Positions 34,622 through 43,205 are shown, counted from the first letter of the stretch. The stretch is 64,000 nt of DNA from Arthrobacter hankyongi (GCF_022012395.1 NZ_JAKLTQ010000013.1:1-64000); one strand, 5' to 3'. Numbers and translations: made by a program. The notes: a model not told the origin generated them from the sequence alone.

Positions 34622-35469
34622 CAGCGTTCACCTCCTTCGCCCGGGGCCCGGGGCGGCAGGTCCGTGGCCGGCTCGGTGCCGGCCGGAGGGACCGGGGGCT
34701 GGGCCGCTCCGCTGTCCGCGGGGTAGGTGCCGGCGCCCGGCGTCGTCGCGTAGGTGTCCGCGCCCGCGGTGCGGTAGGTGTCGCCGCTTTCGGGGACGTG
34801 GGAGGGCGGCGGCGGGACCGTGCCGGTATTCGCCGGCCGCCGTCCCGGGGTTCCTCCAGCCTCGGCGGCCATGCCGCGGGTCAGCCGCCCGGCCAGCAGG
34901 CCCGCTCCGGCAGCAAGGGCCAGGAAGGCGCCGGGCCGGCGCCGGGCAAAGGATTTGATCTCGTCCAGCAGGTCACCCGGTTCCCGCTTCTCCAGCCAGG
35001 CGGCGATGCCGCTGAACCGCTCCGCCGCCTGGTTCACCAGGTTCAGGGCGGTGCCGGACTGCGGCTGGCCGTTGGCCATCGAGGTCAGCTCGTCGCTCAG
35101 GGAACGCAGCTTGGAGGCGGCCCGCTGCTGCTGGGTGCTGGCCTGGCCGCTGAGGTCGTCGCTGAGCTGGGACATGAGGTTCGTGGCCTGGTACTTGGCC
35201 TCCCGGGCCACGTTGCCGGCTTCTTCCTTGGCGGCCTCGGCCACGTGCTGGCCGGCGGCAACGCCTTCGCGGCCTACTTCCTTGGCCTCCTCCGTGGCCG
35301 TGCCTGCGGCGGGCGGAGTGGTTGAAGGCGTGGTCGCCACCGGTTCCGCCGGCCTGACCGGGGGAACCGTCGTCTCGCCCAAGACTGTCTCTCCGAAGGG
35401 AGCCTCCGGCATGCCGGTGCGGGGAGGCAGATCCTCGTCGTAGTTGCCGGTGTTCGGATTTATGCTCAT
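34618..35469 (-). CDS. Ala/Pro-rich protein with one membrane segment, envelope cluster
   Basis: 283 residues. Disordered Pro/Thr N-terminus, then a long helix with repeated A-K-E-x-A pattern (HVAEAAKEEAGNVAREAKYQATNLM), LEKREPGDLLDEIKSFARRRPGAFLALAAGAGLLAGRLTRG (a short membrane or membrane-edge helix following EIKSFARRRPG), and a Pro/Gly/Tyr-rich tail. No enzyme motif. Its position between the BrkB and holin-like genes suggests it works with them at the membrane. Confidence 0.78.
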   Translation of the reverse strand: MSINPNTGNYDEDLPPRTGMPEAPFGETVLGETTVPPVRPAEPVATTPSTTPPAAGTATEEAKEVGREGVAAGQHVAEAAKEEAGNVAREAKYQATNLMSQLSDDLSGQASTQQQRAASKLRSLSDELTSMANGQPQSGTALNLVNQAAERFSGIAAWLEKREPGDLLDEIKSFARRRPGAFLALAAGAGLLAGRLTRGMAAEAGGTPGRRPANTGTVPPPPSHVPESGDTYRTAGADTYATTPGAGTYPADSGAAQPPVPPAGTEPATDLPPRAPGEGGERW

Positions 35470-35515
35470 CTCAGCTCCTTATTTCTGGAATCCGTTGGGC
35501 CGTGTCGTGGCCAGG

Positions 35516-36616
35516 TCAGTGTGGGTTGGCGGGCTGCCGCCCCTCGACGTCGTCCTCCGTCCAGCGGGTGTTGCCGGACTGCACGCGCAGCAGGCGGCCG
35601 CGCGCGACGTCGTCCCGGGCCTGCTGCTGCTGTTTCTCGCTGCGGTGGGTGTCCCGGGGCGGCAGCTGCAGGGTCTCTTCGGCCCGGATGCCGGCCTGCA
35701 GTTCGCGGCCGCGCTCGGTTTCGGCGTCGAACTCGGCGCCGAAGAGCAGGGACAGGTTCGCCAGCCACAGCCACAGCAGCATCACAATGACGCCGCCGAT
35801 GGCCCCGTAGGTCCGGTTGTAGTGGCCGAAGTTGGCCACGTAGAAGCCGAAGCCCGCGGTGGCGACCGCCAGCACGAGCAGGGCGATGAAGGCGCCCATG
35901 CTGATCCAGCGGAACTTGGGCTGCTTCACATTCGGGGTGGCGTAGTACAGCAGGGCGATCGACACCACGGCGGCCAGGATCAGCACCGGCCACTTGACGA
36001 TATTCCAGGCGGTCACCGCCGCCTGGCCCATGCCGATCAGCCCGCCGATGGCCGCGGCGATCGGGCCGGAGACCACCAGCAGGACCAGCATCAGCGCCGC
36101 CAGCACCACCAGGATGACGGTCAGCAGTATCATCATCGGACGCAGCTTCCAGAACGGCCGGCCCTCGTCCACCTCGTAGATGCGGTTCATCGCGCGGCCG
36201 AAAGCCCCCACGTAGCCGGAAGCCGACCAGAGGGCGCCGACAATACCGACGACAAGAGCCAGGCTGGCCGTGCCGGGGGCGGAGAACTGCTGGATCGGCT
36301 GCTCCAGCGCCTTGGCCGCGTCACCCGGAGCGAGCTGGTTGACCAGAGCCAGCATGGCGGCGGTGCCCTCTTCGCTCTGCCCGAAGAGCCCCAGCAGGGA
36401 TACCAGGGCGAGCAGCCCGGGGAACAGGGACAGCACCATGTAGTAGGTCAGCGCGGCCGCCAGGTCCGTGCACTGGTCGGAGGAAAATTCCCGCCGGGCC
36501 TTCCGGAAGATGTACATCCAGGAAGGCTTCTTCAGGTCGGTTGGGGAAGCGGGCTTGTACGGGCTGTCCGGGGCCGGAGCCGTCCGGACTTTGTCGGTAC
36601 TTTTTTGGGTTGCCAT
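35516..36616 (-). CDS. YihY/BrkB family inner-membrane protein
   Basis: 366 residues with six membrane helices. CTDLAAALTYYMVLSLFPGLLALVSLLGL is the family's first-helix signature (shown here in part as AALTYYMVLSLFPGLLAL). GYVGAFGRAMNRIYEVDEGRPFWKLRP and YNRTYGAIGGVIVMLLWLWL follow. The charged C-terminus is cytoplasmic. The family was once linked to ribonuclease BN by error; its true function is unknown. First gene of a four-gene cluster; GAGGAG precedes the ATG, and a palindromic 18-mer lies about 50 nt upstream. Confidence 0.92.
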   Translation of the reverse strand: MATQKSTDKVRTAPAPDSPYKPASPTDLKKPSWMYIFRKARREFSSDQCTDLAAALTYYMVLSLFPGLLALVSLLGLFGQSEEGTAAMLALVNQLAPGDAAKALEQPIQQFSAPGTASLALVVGIVGALWSASGYVGAFGRAMNRIYEVDEGRPFWKLRPMMILLTVILVVLAALMLVLLVVSGPIAAAIGGLIGMGQAAVTAWNIVKWPVLILAAVVSIALLYYATPNVKQPKFRWISMGAFIALLVLAVATAGFGFYVANFGHYNRTYGAIGGVIVMLLWLWLANLSLLFGAEFDAETERGRELQAGIRAEETLQLPPRDTHRSEKQQQQARDDVARGRLLRVQSGNTRWTEDDVEGRQPANPH

Positions 36617-36664
36617 GCCTGTCTCCTCGGTGGGGGAGCCGCATCAGTAGATCCGGTTTCACGC

Positions 36665-36682
36665 TAACACTAAGCATGCTTA
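36665..36682. promoter_or_regulatory. 18-mer with perfect 12-bp palindrome upstream of the BrkB cluster
   Basis: TAACACTAAGCATGCTTA, with TAAGCATGCTTA a perfect palindrome. It matches 16 of 18 bases of the site at 32245-32262 before the SDR gene. It lies about 50 nt upstream of the BrkB start. Confidence 0.65.
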
Positions 36683-36773
36683 CCAACAACCGGGTCGGGC
36701 GGCAAGGTCGCCCGATTCGGCAGATCGGCAAAACTTCGGTATTCTGGTATCCGCTCGCGAAGAGTGAACAACT

Positions 36774-36862
36774 GGAGGATTCGCCTAGCGGCCTATGGCG
36801 CACGCCTGGAACGCGTGTTGGGTTAACAGCCCTCGGGGGTTCAAATCCCCCATCCTCCGCCA
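36774..36862 (+). tRNA. tRNA-Ser (anticodon GGA)
   Basis: Acceptor stem GGAGGAT pairs with ATCCTCC. The anticodon loop reads CTGGAAC with anticodon GGA. A long variable arm typical of serine tRNA is present, the T-arm is GGGGGTTCAAATCCCCC, the discriminator base is G and CCA is encoded. 89 nt. Confidence 0.96.
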
Positions 36863-36870
36863 CATTGCAC

Positions 36871-36911
36871 AAGCGGCCCCGCCCGGTACCGGGCGGGGCC
36901 GCTTGTCTTTT
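36871..36911 (+). terminator. terminator of tRNA-Ser
   Basis: A perfect 34-nt palindrome (arms AAGCGGCCCCGCCCGGT and complement) is followed by GTCTTTT, a strong intrinsic terminator. Confidence 0.92.
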
Positions 36912-36922
36912 GTCCCGCACCT

Positions 36923-37822
36923 CTAACCGTCCAGCCCCAGCCTGCGGCGGCGCCGCCGGGCCGCGGCCTCGCTGGGACCCATCCGGCCCAGGCCGAGGCG
37001 GACGACGGCCAGCACCACGCGCGTGGCCGTGCGCACCGGCAGCGGAACCGGGCCCAGCGCGGGCACGTCCAGGCCGAGCAGCCGCCGGTACTTCGGCTCC
37101 AGCGTGGCGACCGCACCGGCGAAGAGGATGCGGTAGCCCAGCCGCTGGGAGGCCGGCAGCGGCGGGGACTTCAGCAGCGCGACCACCTCGGCCACCCGCT
37201 CACCGGCGGCCAATTCGCCGTCGAAACCGGCCAGCTGCCGCTTCAGCTGCGCCGCATCGCGGGGAGGATCCGGCACGCCCATCAGCCCGGCCGCCACCGC
37301 CCACTCGGCCACATAACGGTCCGGCCCGCCCGGGATCGGCCCGCCGTAGGCGCACTCGGCGGCTAGGAACGCGTCGGTGAAGGCCAGATGCACCCAGCGC
37401 AGCAGGTCCGGATCGTTGGCGCTGTAGGTGCGCGGTGCGCCGTGGGCGTCCGTATAGCCGCCCCGGACACGCTCATGCATCCTCAGCACGCGGTCGCAGC
37501 CGGCCCGGGCGGCGGCCGTGTCCCCATAGGTGACGGTGAAGATCCAACGGATCGTGCGGGCCAGCCTCCCCAGCGCGTCGTCTCTGTAGGCCGAAAAGTC
37601 GTGGACGCCCGCCAGCGCCCCTGGATGCAGGGACTGCACCAGCAGTGCCCGGATGCCGGCCACGAGGGTGGTCATCGATCCGTGCACCGCCCAGACCGCC
37701 GAGTCCGGACCGAAGTAGCCGCCGTCCGTGCCGTCGGCGAAGTCCTGCGGCCACTGCGGCGGCCGGTCCGTGCCGGTAAAGGTCCAGCGAAGCTCGTCCC
37801 GCCAGCCTGCTACGACTCCCAC
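36923..37822 (-). CDS. DUF2236 / MpaB-type oxygenase family protein
   Basis: 299 residues. The N-terminal GPDSAVWAVHGSMTTLVAGIRALLVQSLHPGALAGVHDFSAY carries the family's His-containing core (in part QSLHPGALAGVHDFS). RTIRWIFTVTYGDTAAA, NDPDLLRWVHLAFTDAFL and RFxxEW-like YVAEWAVAAGLMG follow. The family includes the heme b latex-clearing oxygenases and MpaB; conserved His residues bind heme. The substrate is unknown. Start uncertain: the GTG at 37822 has the expected length, but its ribosome binding site is weak. Confidence 0.8.
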   Translation of the reverse strand: MGVVAGWRDELRWTFTGTDRPPQWPQDFADGTDGGYFGPDSAVWAVHGSMTTLVAGIRALLVQSLHPGALAGVHDFSAYRDDALGRLARTIRWIFTVTYGDTAAARAGCDRVLRMHERVRGGYTDAHGAPRTYSANDPDLLRWVHLAFTDAFLAAECAYGGPIPGGPDRYVAEWAVAAGLMGVPDPPRDAAQLKRQLAGFDGELAAGERVAEVVALLKSPPLPASQRLGYRILFAGAVATLEPKYRRLLGLDVPALGPVPLPVRTATRVVLAVVRLGLGRMGPSEAAARRRRRRLGLDG

Positions 37823-37872
37823 GGCATTATTAATACCGCTCCGCCGAGCCCGTCGGTACCCCGCCCGGCCGG

Positions 37873-39552
37873 CTAGAACCGGTAGGTCCAGGCGGAGGTG
37901 CCGGAAAGCCGGTGCGACGGCGAGGATGCCTTGGCGGTGAAGGTCAGCTTCCGCCCGTTGCCAGCCTGGTAGGTCCCGGCGGGCTTGTACCTGCCGTTGA
38001 CGTAGTACTTCACCCCGGATTTCCGGGGAATGGTGTAGCTGTTTTTCGTGCCGTTGAAGGACGGTTTGGCCGCCGTCGTCTTCGTCCGGAAGTCGTACTT
38101 CCACGCGGCGGTGCCCGACAGCCTGTAGCCGGCCAGGGCCTTCGCGCTAACGGTCACGAGCCTGCGGTTTGCCGGGTAGGTGCCCGCCTTCGCCTGCTTG
38201 CCGCCGACGTAGTAGCGGACCCCGGCGGTGCCCGGAATGGTGTAGGTGCCGGACTTCTTGCCGAACGTCACCGCCGCCGGGACCACCCGGACCGGCGCGA
38301 AGTCGAAACTCCACGCCGTGGTGCCGGACAGGACGTAGCCGGCTGCTGCCTTGGCGGTGACCGTAACCTTGGCCCGGTTTCCGCTGTAGCTGCCGGCCTT
38401 CACCGGCTTGCCGTTGGCGTAGTACTGTACGCCGGCCTTGGCCGGAATCGTGTACCGGTCGGCCGACCGGCTGAACGACGGCGCCGCCGGGGTGGTCTTG
38501 ACGGCTGCCGGAGTGAAATCGAAGGTCCAGCTGGCCGGTCCGGACAGCGCATAGCCAGCGTGCGCCGTGGCGGTGACCGTCACCTTGGTGCGGTGGCCAC
38601 TATGGCTGCCCGCGCCCTTGTCCACGCCGTTGACCGAGTAACGGACGCCGGGGACGTCCGGCACGGTGACGGTGCCCGCGGATTTGTTGAAGCCCGGTGC
38701 GGCGGCGGTGACCATGGCGATGGCCGGGGTGAAGTCGAAAACCCAGGTGGTCGGGCCGGACAGAGCATAACCCGCGAGGGCAGTGGCGGTGACTGTCACA
38801 TTGGCCTGGTAGCCGCCGTAGCTGCCCGTGGCCTTGTCGAGGCCGTTGACCGAGTAGCGGACGCCGGGGACCTCGGGCACGGTGACGGTGCCTGAAGACT
38901 TGTTGAAGCTCGGCGCGGCGGCGGTGACCATGGTGATGGCCGGGGAGAAGTCGAAGGACCAGGTGGCTGCCTTCGACAGGACGAAACCGGGCAGGGATTT
39001 CGCAACGATGTTGATTTTCTGGCCGTTGGCGCTGTATGTGCCGGAAGCTCTTGCTGAGCCGTTAACGAAGTATTCCACCATTCCAGGCATGGATTTGATG
39101 CTGTAGGTTCCGTCAAGCGGACTAAACGTAGGCCACGCGGGCGGGATCGCGATCAGCGATGAGTCCCCCTGAAGGCGCCATTCCGTGAACATTCCGCAGC
39201 TAAAGTAATGCCCAGGTGCAGGTTCAATAATGATCTTCGTGCCATTAAGGCTAGCTGTCGGATGCAGGCCAGGTGGAACAGCAGCTTTAGCCCCCGACTG
39301 ATCGACGACGAAATACGACGCATTGTTCACGATGGGGAGTGCGATGTACCCGGGCATTCCGGGAGGATCGAATGTAGGCGCAACTGGTACAACATCCGTG
39401 TCAAAGATCTGGCAAGCATCCGTCAGCGGCTGGATGGCCATGTTTGCCGGAGCCGGTCCGGCTGCGTGGGCAACGGTGCCGAGTGCAGTCAACGAACCGA
39501 GCGACAGCGCGGGCGCGAGGAGCGCAGCCCCCATTACATGTGCAATTTTCAA
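37873..39552 (-). CDS. secreted protein with six tandem 70-residue repeats
   Basis: 559 residues. The TTG start follows CGGGGGAAAC on the minus strand. A signal peptide ends around residue 30 (AHAAGPAPA). A unique N-terminal domain (30-140) carries two Cys. Six repeats follow: 141-213, 214-285, 286-357, 358-427, 428-496, 497-559. The consensus is P-x-F-x-x-x-x-G-T-(Y/V)-T-(I/V)-P, then GVRYYVNGK, AGTY, VTVTAKALAGY and LSGTxAWxFDF. It resembles bacterial surface or cell-wall beta-sandwich repeats but I do not recognise the family. No LPXTG or other anchor is visible. Confidence 0.85.
   Translation of the reverse strand: MKIAHVMGAALLAPALSLGSLTALGTVAHAAGPAPANMAIQPLTDACQIFDTDVVPVAPTFDPPGMPGYIALPIVNNASYFVVDQSGAKAAVPPGLHPTASLNGTKIIIEPAPGHYFSCGMFTEWRLQGDSSLIAIPPAWPTFSPLDGTYSIKSMPGMVEYFVNGSARASGTYSANGQKINIVAKSLPGFVLSKAATWSFDFSPAITMVTAAAPSFNKSSGTVTVPEVPGVRYSVNGLDKATGSYGGYQANVTVTATALAGYALSGPTTWVFDFTPAIAMVTAAAPGFNKSAGTVTVPDVPGVRYSVNGVDKGAGSHSGHRTKVTVTATAHAGYALSGPASWTFDFTPAAVKTTPAAPSFSRSADRYTIPAKAGVQYYANGKPVKAGSYSGNRAKVTVTAKAAAGYVLSGTTAWSFDFAPVRVVPAAVTFGKKSGTYTIPGTAGVRYYVGGKQAKAGTYPANRRLVTVSAKALAGYRLSGTAAWKYDFRTKTTAAKPSFNGTKNSYTIPRKSGVKYYVNGRYKPAGTYQAGNGRKLTFTAKASSPSHRLSGTSAWTYRF
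37876..39132 (-). repeat. six tandem repeats of about 210 bp encoding beta-rich modules
   Basis: The repeats span codons 141-559 of the secreted protein. Repeats 2 and 3 are the most alike (GTVTVPxVPGVRYSVNG, then MVTAAAP at the joins of repeats 1-2 and 2-3), suggesting recent duplication. The last repeat lacks the linker. Confidence 0.85.
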
Positions 39553-39910
39553 TGTTTCCCCCGAGGAATGAACGTGGCTTAGAGCAGAACTTCCTATCAG
39601 GGGCAGCCTAAGGGCGCTCAGTTAAAGCTTTCGTGGCAGGCGGGTTACCAGCCGGTGAAATAACTGGATCGAAATGGGGACAAAGGCGCCGGATGCTTGC
39701 CAAATTCGTCGCAGCGTGCGGTGGTTCTTTCCGGCCGGTGGGCGCCGCAACGCCCGGAAAATCTAGGAAATCCGGCTGAAGAAAGTCCGGACCGTGCACG
39801 AAAAAGTCCATTCCATGTCCGGGCAGCGGATGGCAGCGTCCAGGAAATAGATGGAAGGCCGGGACCTGCCCCCTGCGCCGCTAAGCCCCTGTCCTTGGCA
39901 TTAAACAAAA
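39553..39910. other. intergenic region, no convincing gene
   Basis: About 360 nt upstream of the repeat-protein gene. Short open frames on both strands lack ribosome binding sites and recognisable protein pattern. It presumably carries the promoter of the minus-strand secreted-protein gene, but I see no clear hexamers. Confidence 0.5.
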
Positions 39911-39979
39911 ACGACGGCGGGTGGCCGGATCTCCACGGGCAGGCTGCCCAGTAGAGCTCCGGCGGTCACCCGCCGTCGT
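39911..39979 (-). terminator. terminator of the IPNS-like gene
   Basis: On the minus strand ACGACGGCGGGTG pairs with CACCCGCCGTCGT across a branched 43-nt loop, and the 3' arm runs into TTTTTGTTT. Lies 7 nt beyond the stop. Confidence 0.75.
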
Positions 39980-39985
39980 CAGGGG

Positions 39986-41014
39986 TTACTGGACCACCAG
40001 GTCCGGGTAGTACTTCTCTGTCACGTCCGGGTGCGCGCGCAGCCGGCCCTTGAGCATGTTCTTGCCGAAGCTGGAGAGCATCGGGTTGTTCGGGTCGTCA
40101 GAGAGGCCGCGGGCCTGGGCCTTGAGTTCGGCCGACAGGGGGACCGGGTCGATCACGGCGTCCAGGCGCGGGGACCAGAAGAACGGCACGGAGTAGCGGT
40201 CCACGCCCGGCGGCGGTGCGGTGACGCGGTGGATAGTCGCGGCGATGTAGCCCTCGGTGGCGACCTCGAGCATTTCGCCCAGGTTCACCACCAGGGCGCC
40301 CTCGATCGGCTCGACTTCCAGCCACTCGGTGCTGCCCGGAGGCAGGACCTCCAGGCCGCCGACCATGTCCTGCAGCAGCAGGGTGACGAAGCCGTAGTCC
40401 GCGTGGGAGCCCACGCCCTGGTCGCCGGCTTCCTCGACGACGCCGCCGACGTAGTGGACCAGCTTGCCCATCCAGTGCGGGGTGCCGCGGAAGGGCTCGT
40501 CGAAGTAGTCCTCGGGCAGGCCCAGGCCCACGCCGATGGCGGAGAGCAGCTCGGCGCCGACCTTGGACATGAGCTCGGCCCATGCCATGGCCTTGTCCTT
40601 CAGCTCCGGCAGGGCGGTGTCCGGCCACTGGTTGGGGCCGCGCAGCAGCCAGTACGGCTCGTCCGCCGGGTAGTCCCCGACCGGTTCGCTCTCGGGGGAG
40701 TAGTCCAGCTGCTCGCGGGCGTCGGCCCGGCCGGCCGTCATTTCGGTGCCCATCCGGGTGTAGCCGCGGAAGTGGGGCGAGTTGCGGTTGTCCAGGGCGA
40801 GACGGTCCTCGAGCGGCAGGTCGAAGAAGCGCTTGATCACATCGAACAGTTCCGCGGGCTGGCCTTCGGCGGCGCCGTAGCCGACGATCTGGAAGAAGCC
40901 GACCCGGTGGGCGGCATCGCGCAGCTGCTCGATGAAATCCGAGTTGAACGACCCGTCCGAATTCCGGGCGGTGCTGAGGTCAATGATGGGGATTGATCCG
41001 GAGGTATTCGGCAT
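39986..41014 (-). CDS. isopenicillin N synthase-like Fe(II)/2-oxoglutarate dioxygenase
   Basis: 342 residues, DIOX_N domain then 2OG-FeII oxygenase domain. Iron ligands His204 and Asp206 (GSHADYGF) and His262 (ATIHRV); the oxoglutarate-binding Arg273-x-Ser275 is in VDRYSVPFF. The N-terminus IPIIDLSTAR and RVGFFQIVGYG is typical. Bacterial members are rarely characterised; substrates range from peptides to aromatics and gibberellin-like acids. It stands alone with a 43-nt gap to the upstream HAD gene on the same strand and has its own terminator. Confidence 0.9.
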   Translation of the reverse strand: MPNTSGSIPIIDLSTARNSDGSFNSDFIEQLRDAAHRVGFFQIVGYGAAEGQPAELFDVIKRFFDLPLEDRLALDNRNSPHFRGYTRMGTEMTAGRADAREQLDYSPESEPVGDYPADEPYWLLRGPNQWPDTALPELKDKAMAWAELMSKVGAELLSAIGVGLGLPEDYFDEPFRGTPHWMGKLVHYVGGVVEEAGDQGVGSHADYGFVTLLLQDMVGGLEVLPPGSTEWLEVEPIEGALVVNLGEMLEVATEGYIAATIHRVTAPPPGVDRYSVPFFWSPRLDAVIDPVPLSAELKAQARGLSDDPNNPMLSSFGKNMLKGRLRAHPDVTEKYYPDLVVQ

Positions 41015-41057
41015 GCTGGCACACTAGCACCGGGGCGGGCGATCAGGCCCGCCGCTG

Positions 41058-41996
41058 TTACGCTATATGGCTTGGTTCCAGGGTGCCGGCGATGGCGGCC
41101 CAGGCGCGCAGGAAGGCGGCGCCGGCTACTTCGTGGATGGCGCGCGGCAGGCCCATGTGCGCGGCGGTGAGCACCGGGTAGGGTTTCAGCGGCACTCCGT
41201 CCTCCGGCCGCACGTCAACATGCACGACGGCGTGGCCGTGGTGGTGCAGCCAGTCCGCCATGGCGTAGTCGGTCCGCGAGTCCCCGAGGGTCCGCCAGGC
41301 GTGGGGGACCACCCCGTCCGCGGCCAGCAGTTCCAATGCCCGCTCGGCGCCCAGGTCCTTGCCCAGCTGCACGGACTCGATGTCGGTGGAAATGATGGTG
41401 GGGTCCAGCCGGTAGTCCACCCGGTCGTCGCTGTTGGGCACGTGCCGGTCCAGCCGGCTGGCGCCCAGGTTGAACCGGCCCATCAGGGCCAGCGCCTCGG
41501 CGTCGAAATCCTGCTGCACGCGGCGGTATTCCTGGTTGCTGACCTCAATGACCTGCTCCACGGACACCATGGCGCGCTTGGTCTCGTCGAAGAACATGTG
41601 GCTGGAGTAGTTCTGCTGGACCAGGACGCGGACCTCGGAGGCATAGTCCTGGGGAACGGAGAGCTCGTGGTCCACATGCAGCGTCCCCGGCCCGGCGGAG
41701 CCGAAGCTGAACCAGACGGCGCCCTTCTCGCAGACGGCATGGAAGCGGACGTGCTCCGGAATGCCGGCCTCCATCAGCGGCTGCATGATCTGCTCGCGGA
41801 TGAAGGTGTCGGAACGGCCGGTGTTGAAGACCACGGGCCAGCCGTGCGAGGCCAGCTGCAGCAGCGCCTCGAGGATTTCCGGCGGGACCGAGCGGGTGAC
41901 CGGGCTGGCGATGGGACCGTCCACGTCCAGCAGCAGGCCGATCGGCGGCTGGGCGGGCCGTACATGCTTGGCGGGAGCGACTGCTGGGAACGTCAT
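41058..41996 (-). CDS. HAD-superfamily hydrolase
   Basis: 312 residues. Motif I LLLDVDGPIAS (Asp24, Asp26), motif II in VVFNTGRSD, and motif IV GDSRTDYAMAD. The cap insert between them contains MFFDETKRAMVSVEQ. The layout resembles phosphoglycolate or sugar-phosphate phosphatases of the Cof/IIB type, but no substrate can be named. The gene probably shares a transcript with the dioxygenase downstream. Confidence 0.85.
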   Translation of the reverse strand: MTFPAVAPAKHVRPAQPPIGLLLDVDGPIASPVTRSVPPEILEALLQLASHGWPVVFNTGRSDTFIREQIMQPLMEAGIPEHVRFHAVCEKGAVWFSFGSAGPGTLHVDHELSVPQDYASEVRVLVQQNYSSHMFFDETKRAMVSVEQVIEVSNQEYRRVQQDFDAEALALMGRFNLGASRLDRHVPNSDDRVDYRLDPTIISTDIESVQLGKDLGAERALELLAADGVVPHAWRTLGDSRTDYAMADWLHHHGHAVVHVDVRPEDGVPLKPYPVLTAAHMGLPRAIHEVAGAAFLRAWAAIAGTLEPSHIA

Positions 41997-42151
41997 ACCT
42001 CATTATCTGCCGGATCGACGACGGCGGGCGGACCCATCCGCGGAAACCGGCCCCGTGTCCGGGCGCGGGGCGCGTAACCTTTTGGCCACGACCGCGGAGG
42101 GGCGCGGCGAAACTTATTCAATTGGCTGTCCGGGGAAACTAGGCTGGGGAC

Positions 42152-42451
42152 GTGATCTTCAAAGCTGTAGGCGATTCCCGTCCGTACCCGGAACATGGCT
42201 GTGTGAGCCCCAGGGACTGGGCGTCCGTGCCACCGCGCCAGGTGCGGCTGGATGAGCTGATCACAACTAAAAGCACCCTGGATCTGGGGGCACTGCTGGC
42301 CGAGGATTCCACTTTCTTCGGTGATCTGTTCCCCCATGTGGTGCAGTGGCGCGGCAACATGTACCTTGAGGACGGACTGCACCGGGCGGTGCGCACCGCA
42401 CTGCACCAGCGGGCCCTAATGCATGCGAGGGTGTTGGTGATAGATGACTGA
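42152..42451 (+). CDS. small protein with ParB-like DGxHR motif
   Basis: 99 residues from a GTG. RQVRLDELITTKSTLDLGALL and then MYLEDGLHRAVRTALHQRALMHARVLV follow the order of a ParB/Srx N-terminal fold, in which D-G-x-H-R is the nucleotide-binding signature. The rest of the ParB protein (DNA-binding helix-turn-helix) is absent. Eight bases overlap with the next gene (LytR_C protein), so the two are translated together. Assignment is by motif only; an antitoxin-like role is another possibility. Confidence 0.6.
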   Translation: MIFKAVGDSRPYPEHGCVSPRDWASVPPRQVRLDELITTKSTLDLGALLAEDSTFFGDLFPHVVQWRGNMYLEDGLHRAVRTALHQRALMHARVLVIDD

Positions 42452-43151
42452 ATCTGGCACGATCCCGCCGAACGCGAATCCGAATCCGGAGCGGGACCCG
42501 GAGGATGCTCCGGACGATGAGTACCACCTGCAGGGCCGCCGGATCATCACCGAGGATGATCTGGACGAGGTCTTCGAGGACGACGGCGTGGAGCCCTCCG
42601 AGCGGTACCTCCGCCGGCGGATCCTGCATGGGGTGGTCCTGACGCTTTTGGTGGCCCTGCTGGGCGCCGCCGTCCTGGTGGCCTTTGCGGTGTCCCGCGG
42701 GGACCTGCAGGTCCCCGGTTGGGAGCCCCGGCCCGAGGCTCGGATCACCTGCCCGCCGGACACCTATAAGTATCCGGCCAACCATTCCTTCGTGACCAAT
42801 GTCTACAACAGCACGACCCAGGGCGGTCTGGCCCGCCAGACCTCCGAGGCACTGGCCAAGCGCGGCTACAAGATCGGGGTGGTCGACAGCAAACGGATCA
42901 ACTACTACGGGCTAAGCGCCATCATCGTCTCCGGTCCCAAGGGTGAAGCGAACGCCATGAACCTGCAGCGGAATATTGCCGGCACGGAATATGTGGCTGA
43001 CGAGCGCACCGACAGTAGTGTGGACGTGATCCTCGGCTCGCAGTACAAGAACCTGGTGCCGGCCAAGAAGGTCAATAAGAAGGCCGGCACGCTCAGCTGT
43101 CCGCGGCTCGAGCAGCAGGGCACGACGCCGTCGGCGAACGCGACGAAGTAG
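42444..43151 (+). CDS. LytR_C-domain membrane protein
   Basis: 235 residues. An acidic N-terminal cytoplasmic tail of about 60 residues is followed by one membrane helix (ILHGVVLTLLVALLGAAVLVAF). The extracellular LytR_C domain contains VTNVYNSTTQGGLARQTSEALAKRGYKIG, AIIVSGPKGE and VDVILGSQYKNLVP. This domain occurs alone or fused to LCP ligases and is linked with cell-wall assembly. The C-terminal tail is basic and Ser/Thr-rich. Confidence 0.88.
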   Translation: MTESGTIPPNANPNPERDPEDAPDDEYHLQGRRIITEDDLDEVFEDDGVEPSERYLRRRILHGVVLTLLVALLGAAVLVAFAVSRGDLQVPGWEPRPEARITCPPDTYKYPANHSFVTNVYNSTTQGGLARQTSEALAKRGYKIGVVDSKRINYYGLSAIIVSGPKGEANAMNLQRNIAGTEYVADERTDSSVDVILGSQYKNLVPAKKVNKKAGTLSCPRLEQQGTTPSANATK

Positions 43152-43205
43152 CCCGTGACGAATCCGTCGTGGCTGGGCGGAGACGGCGAGGGTTAGATTG
43201 AGACG

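Noticed and set aside
39697-39954. 85-codon plus-strand frame in the gap before the IPNS-like gene
   Set aside because: No ribosome binding site, no pattern, and its end lies in the terminator hairpin.
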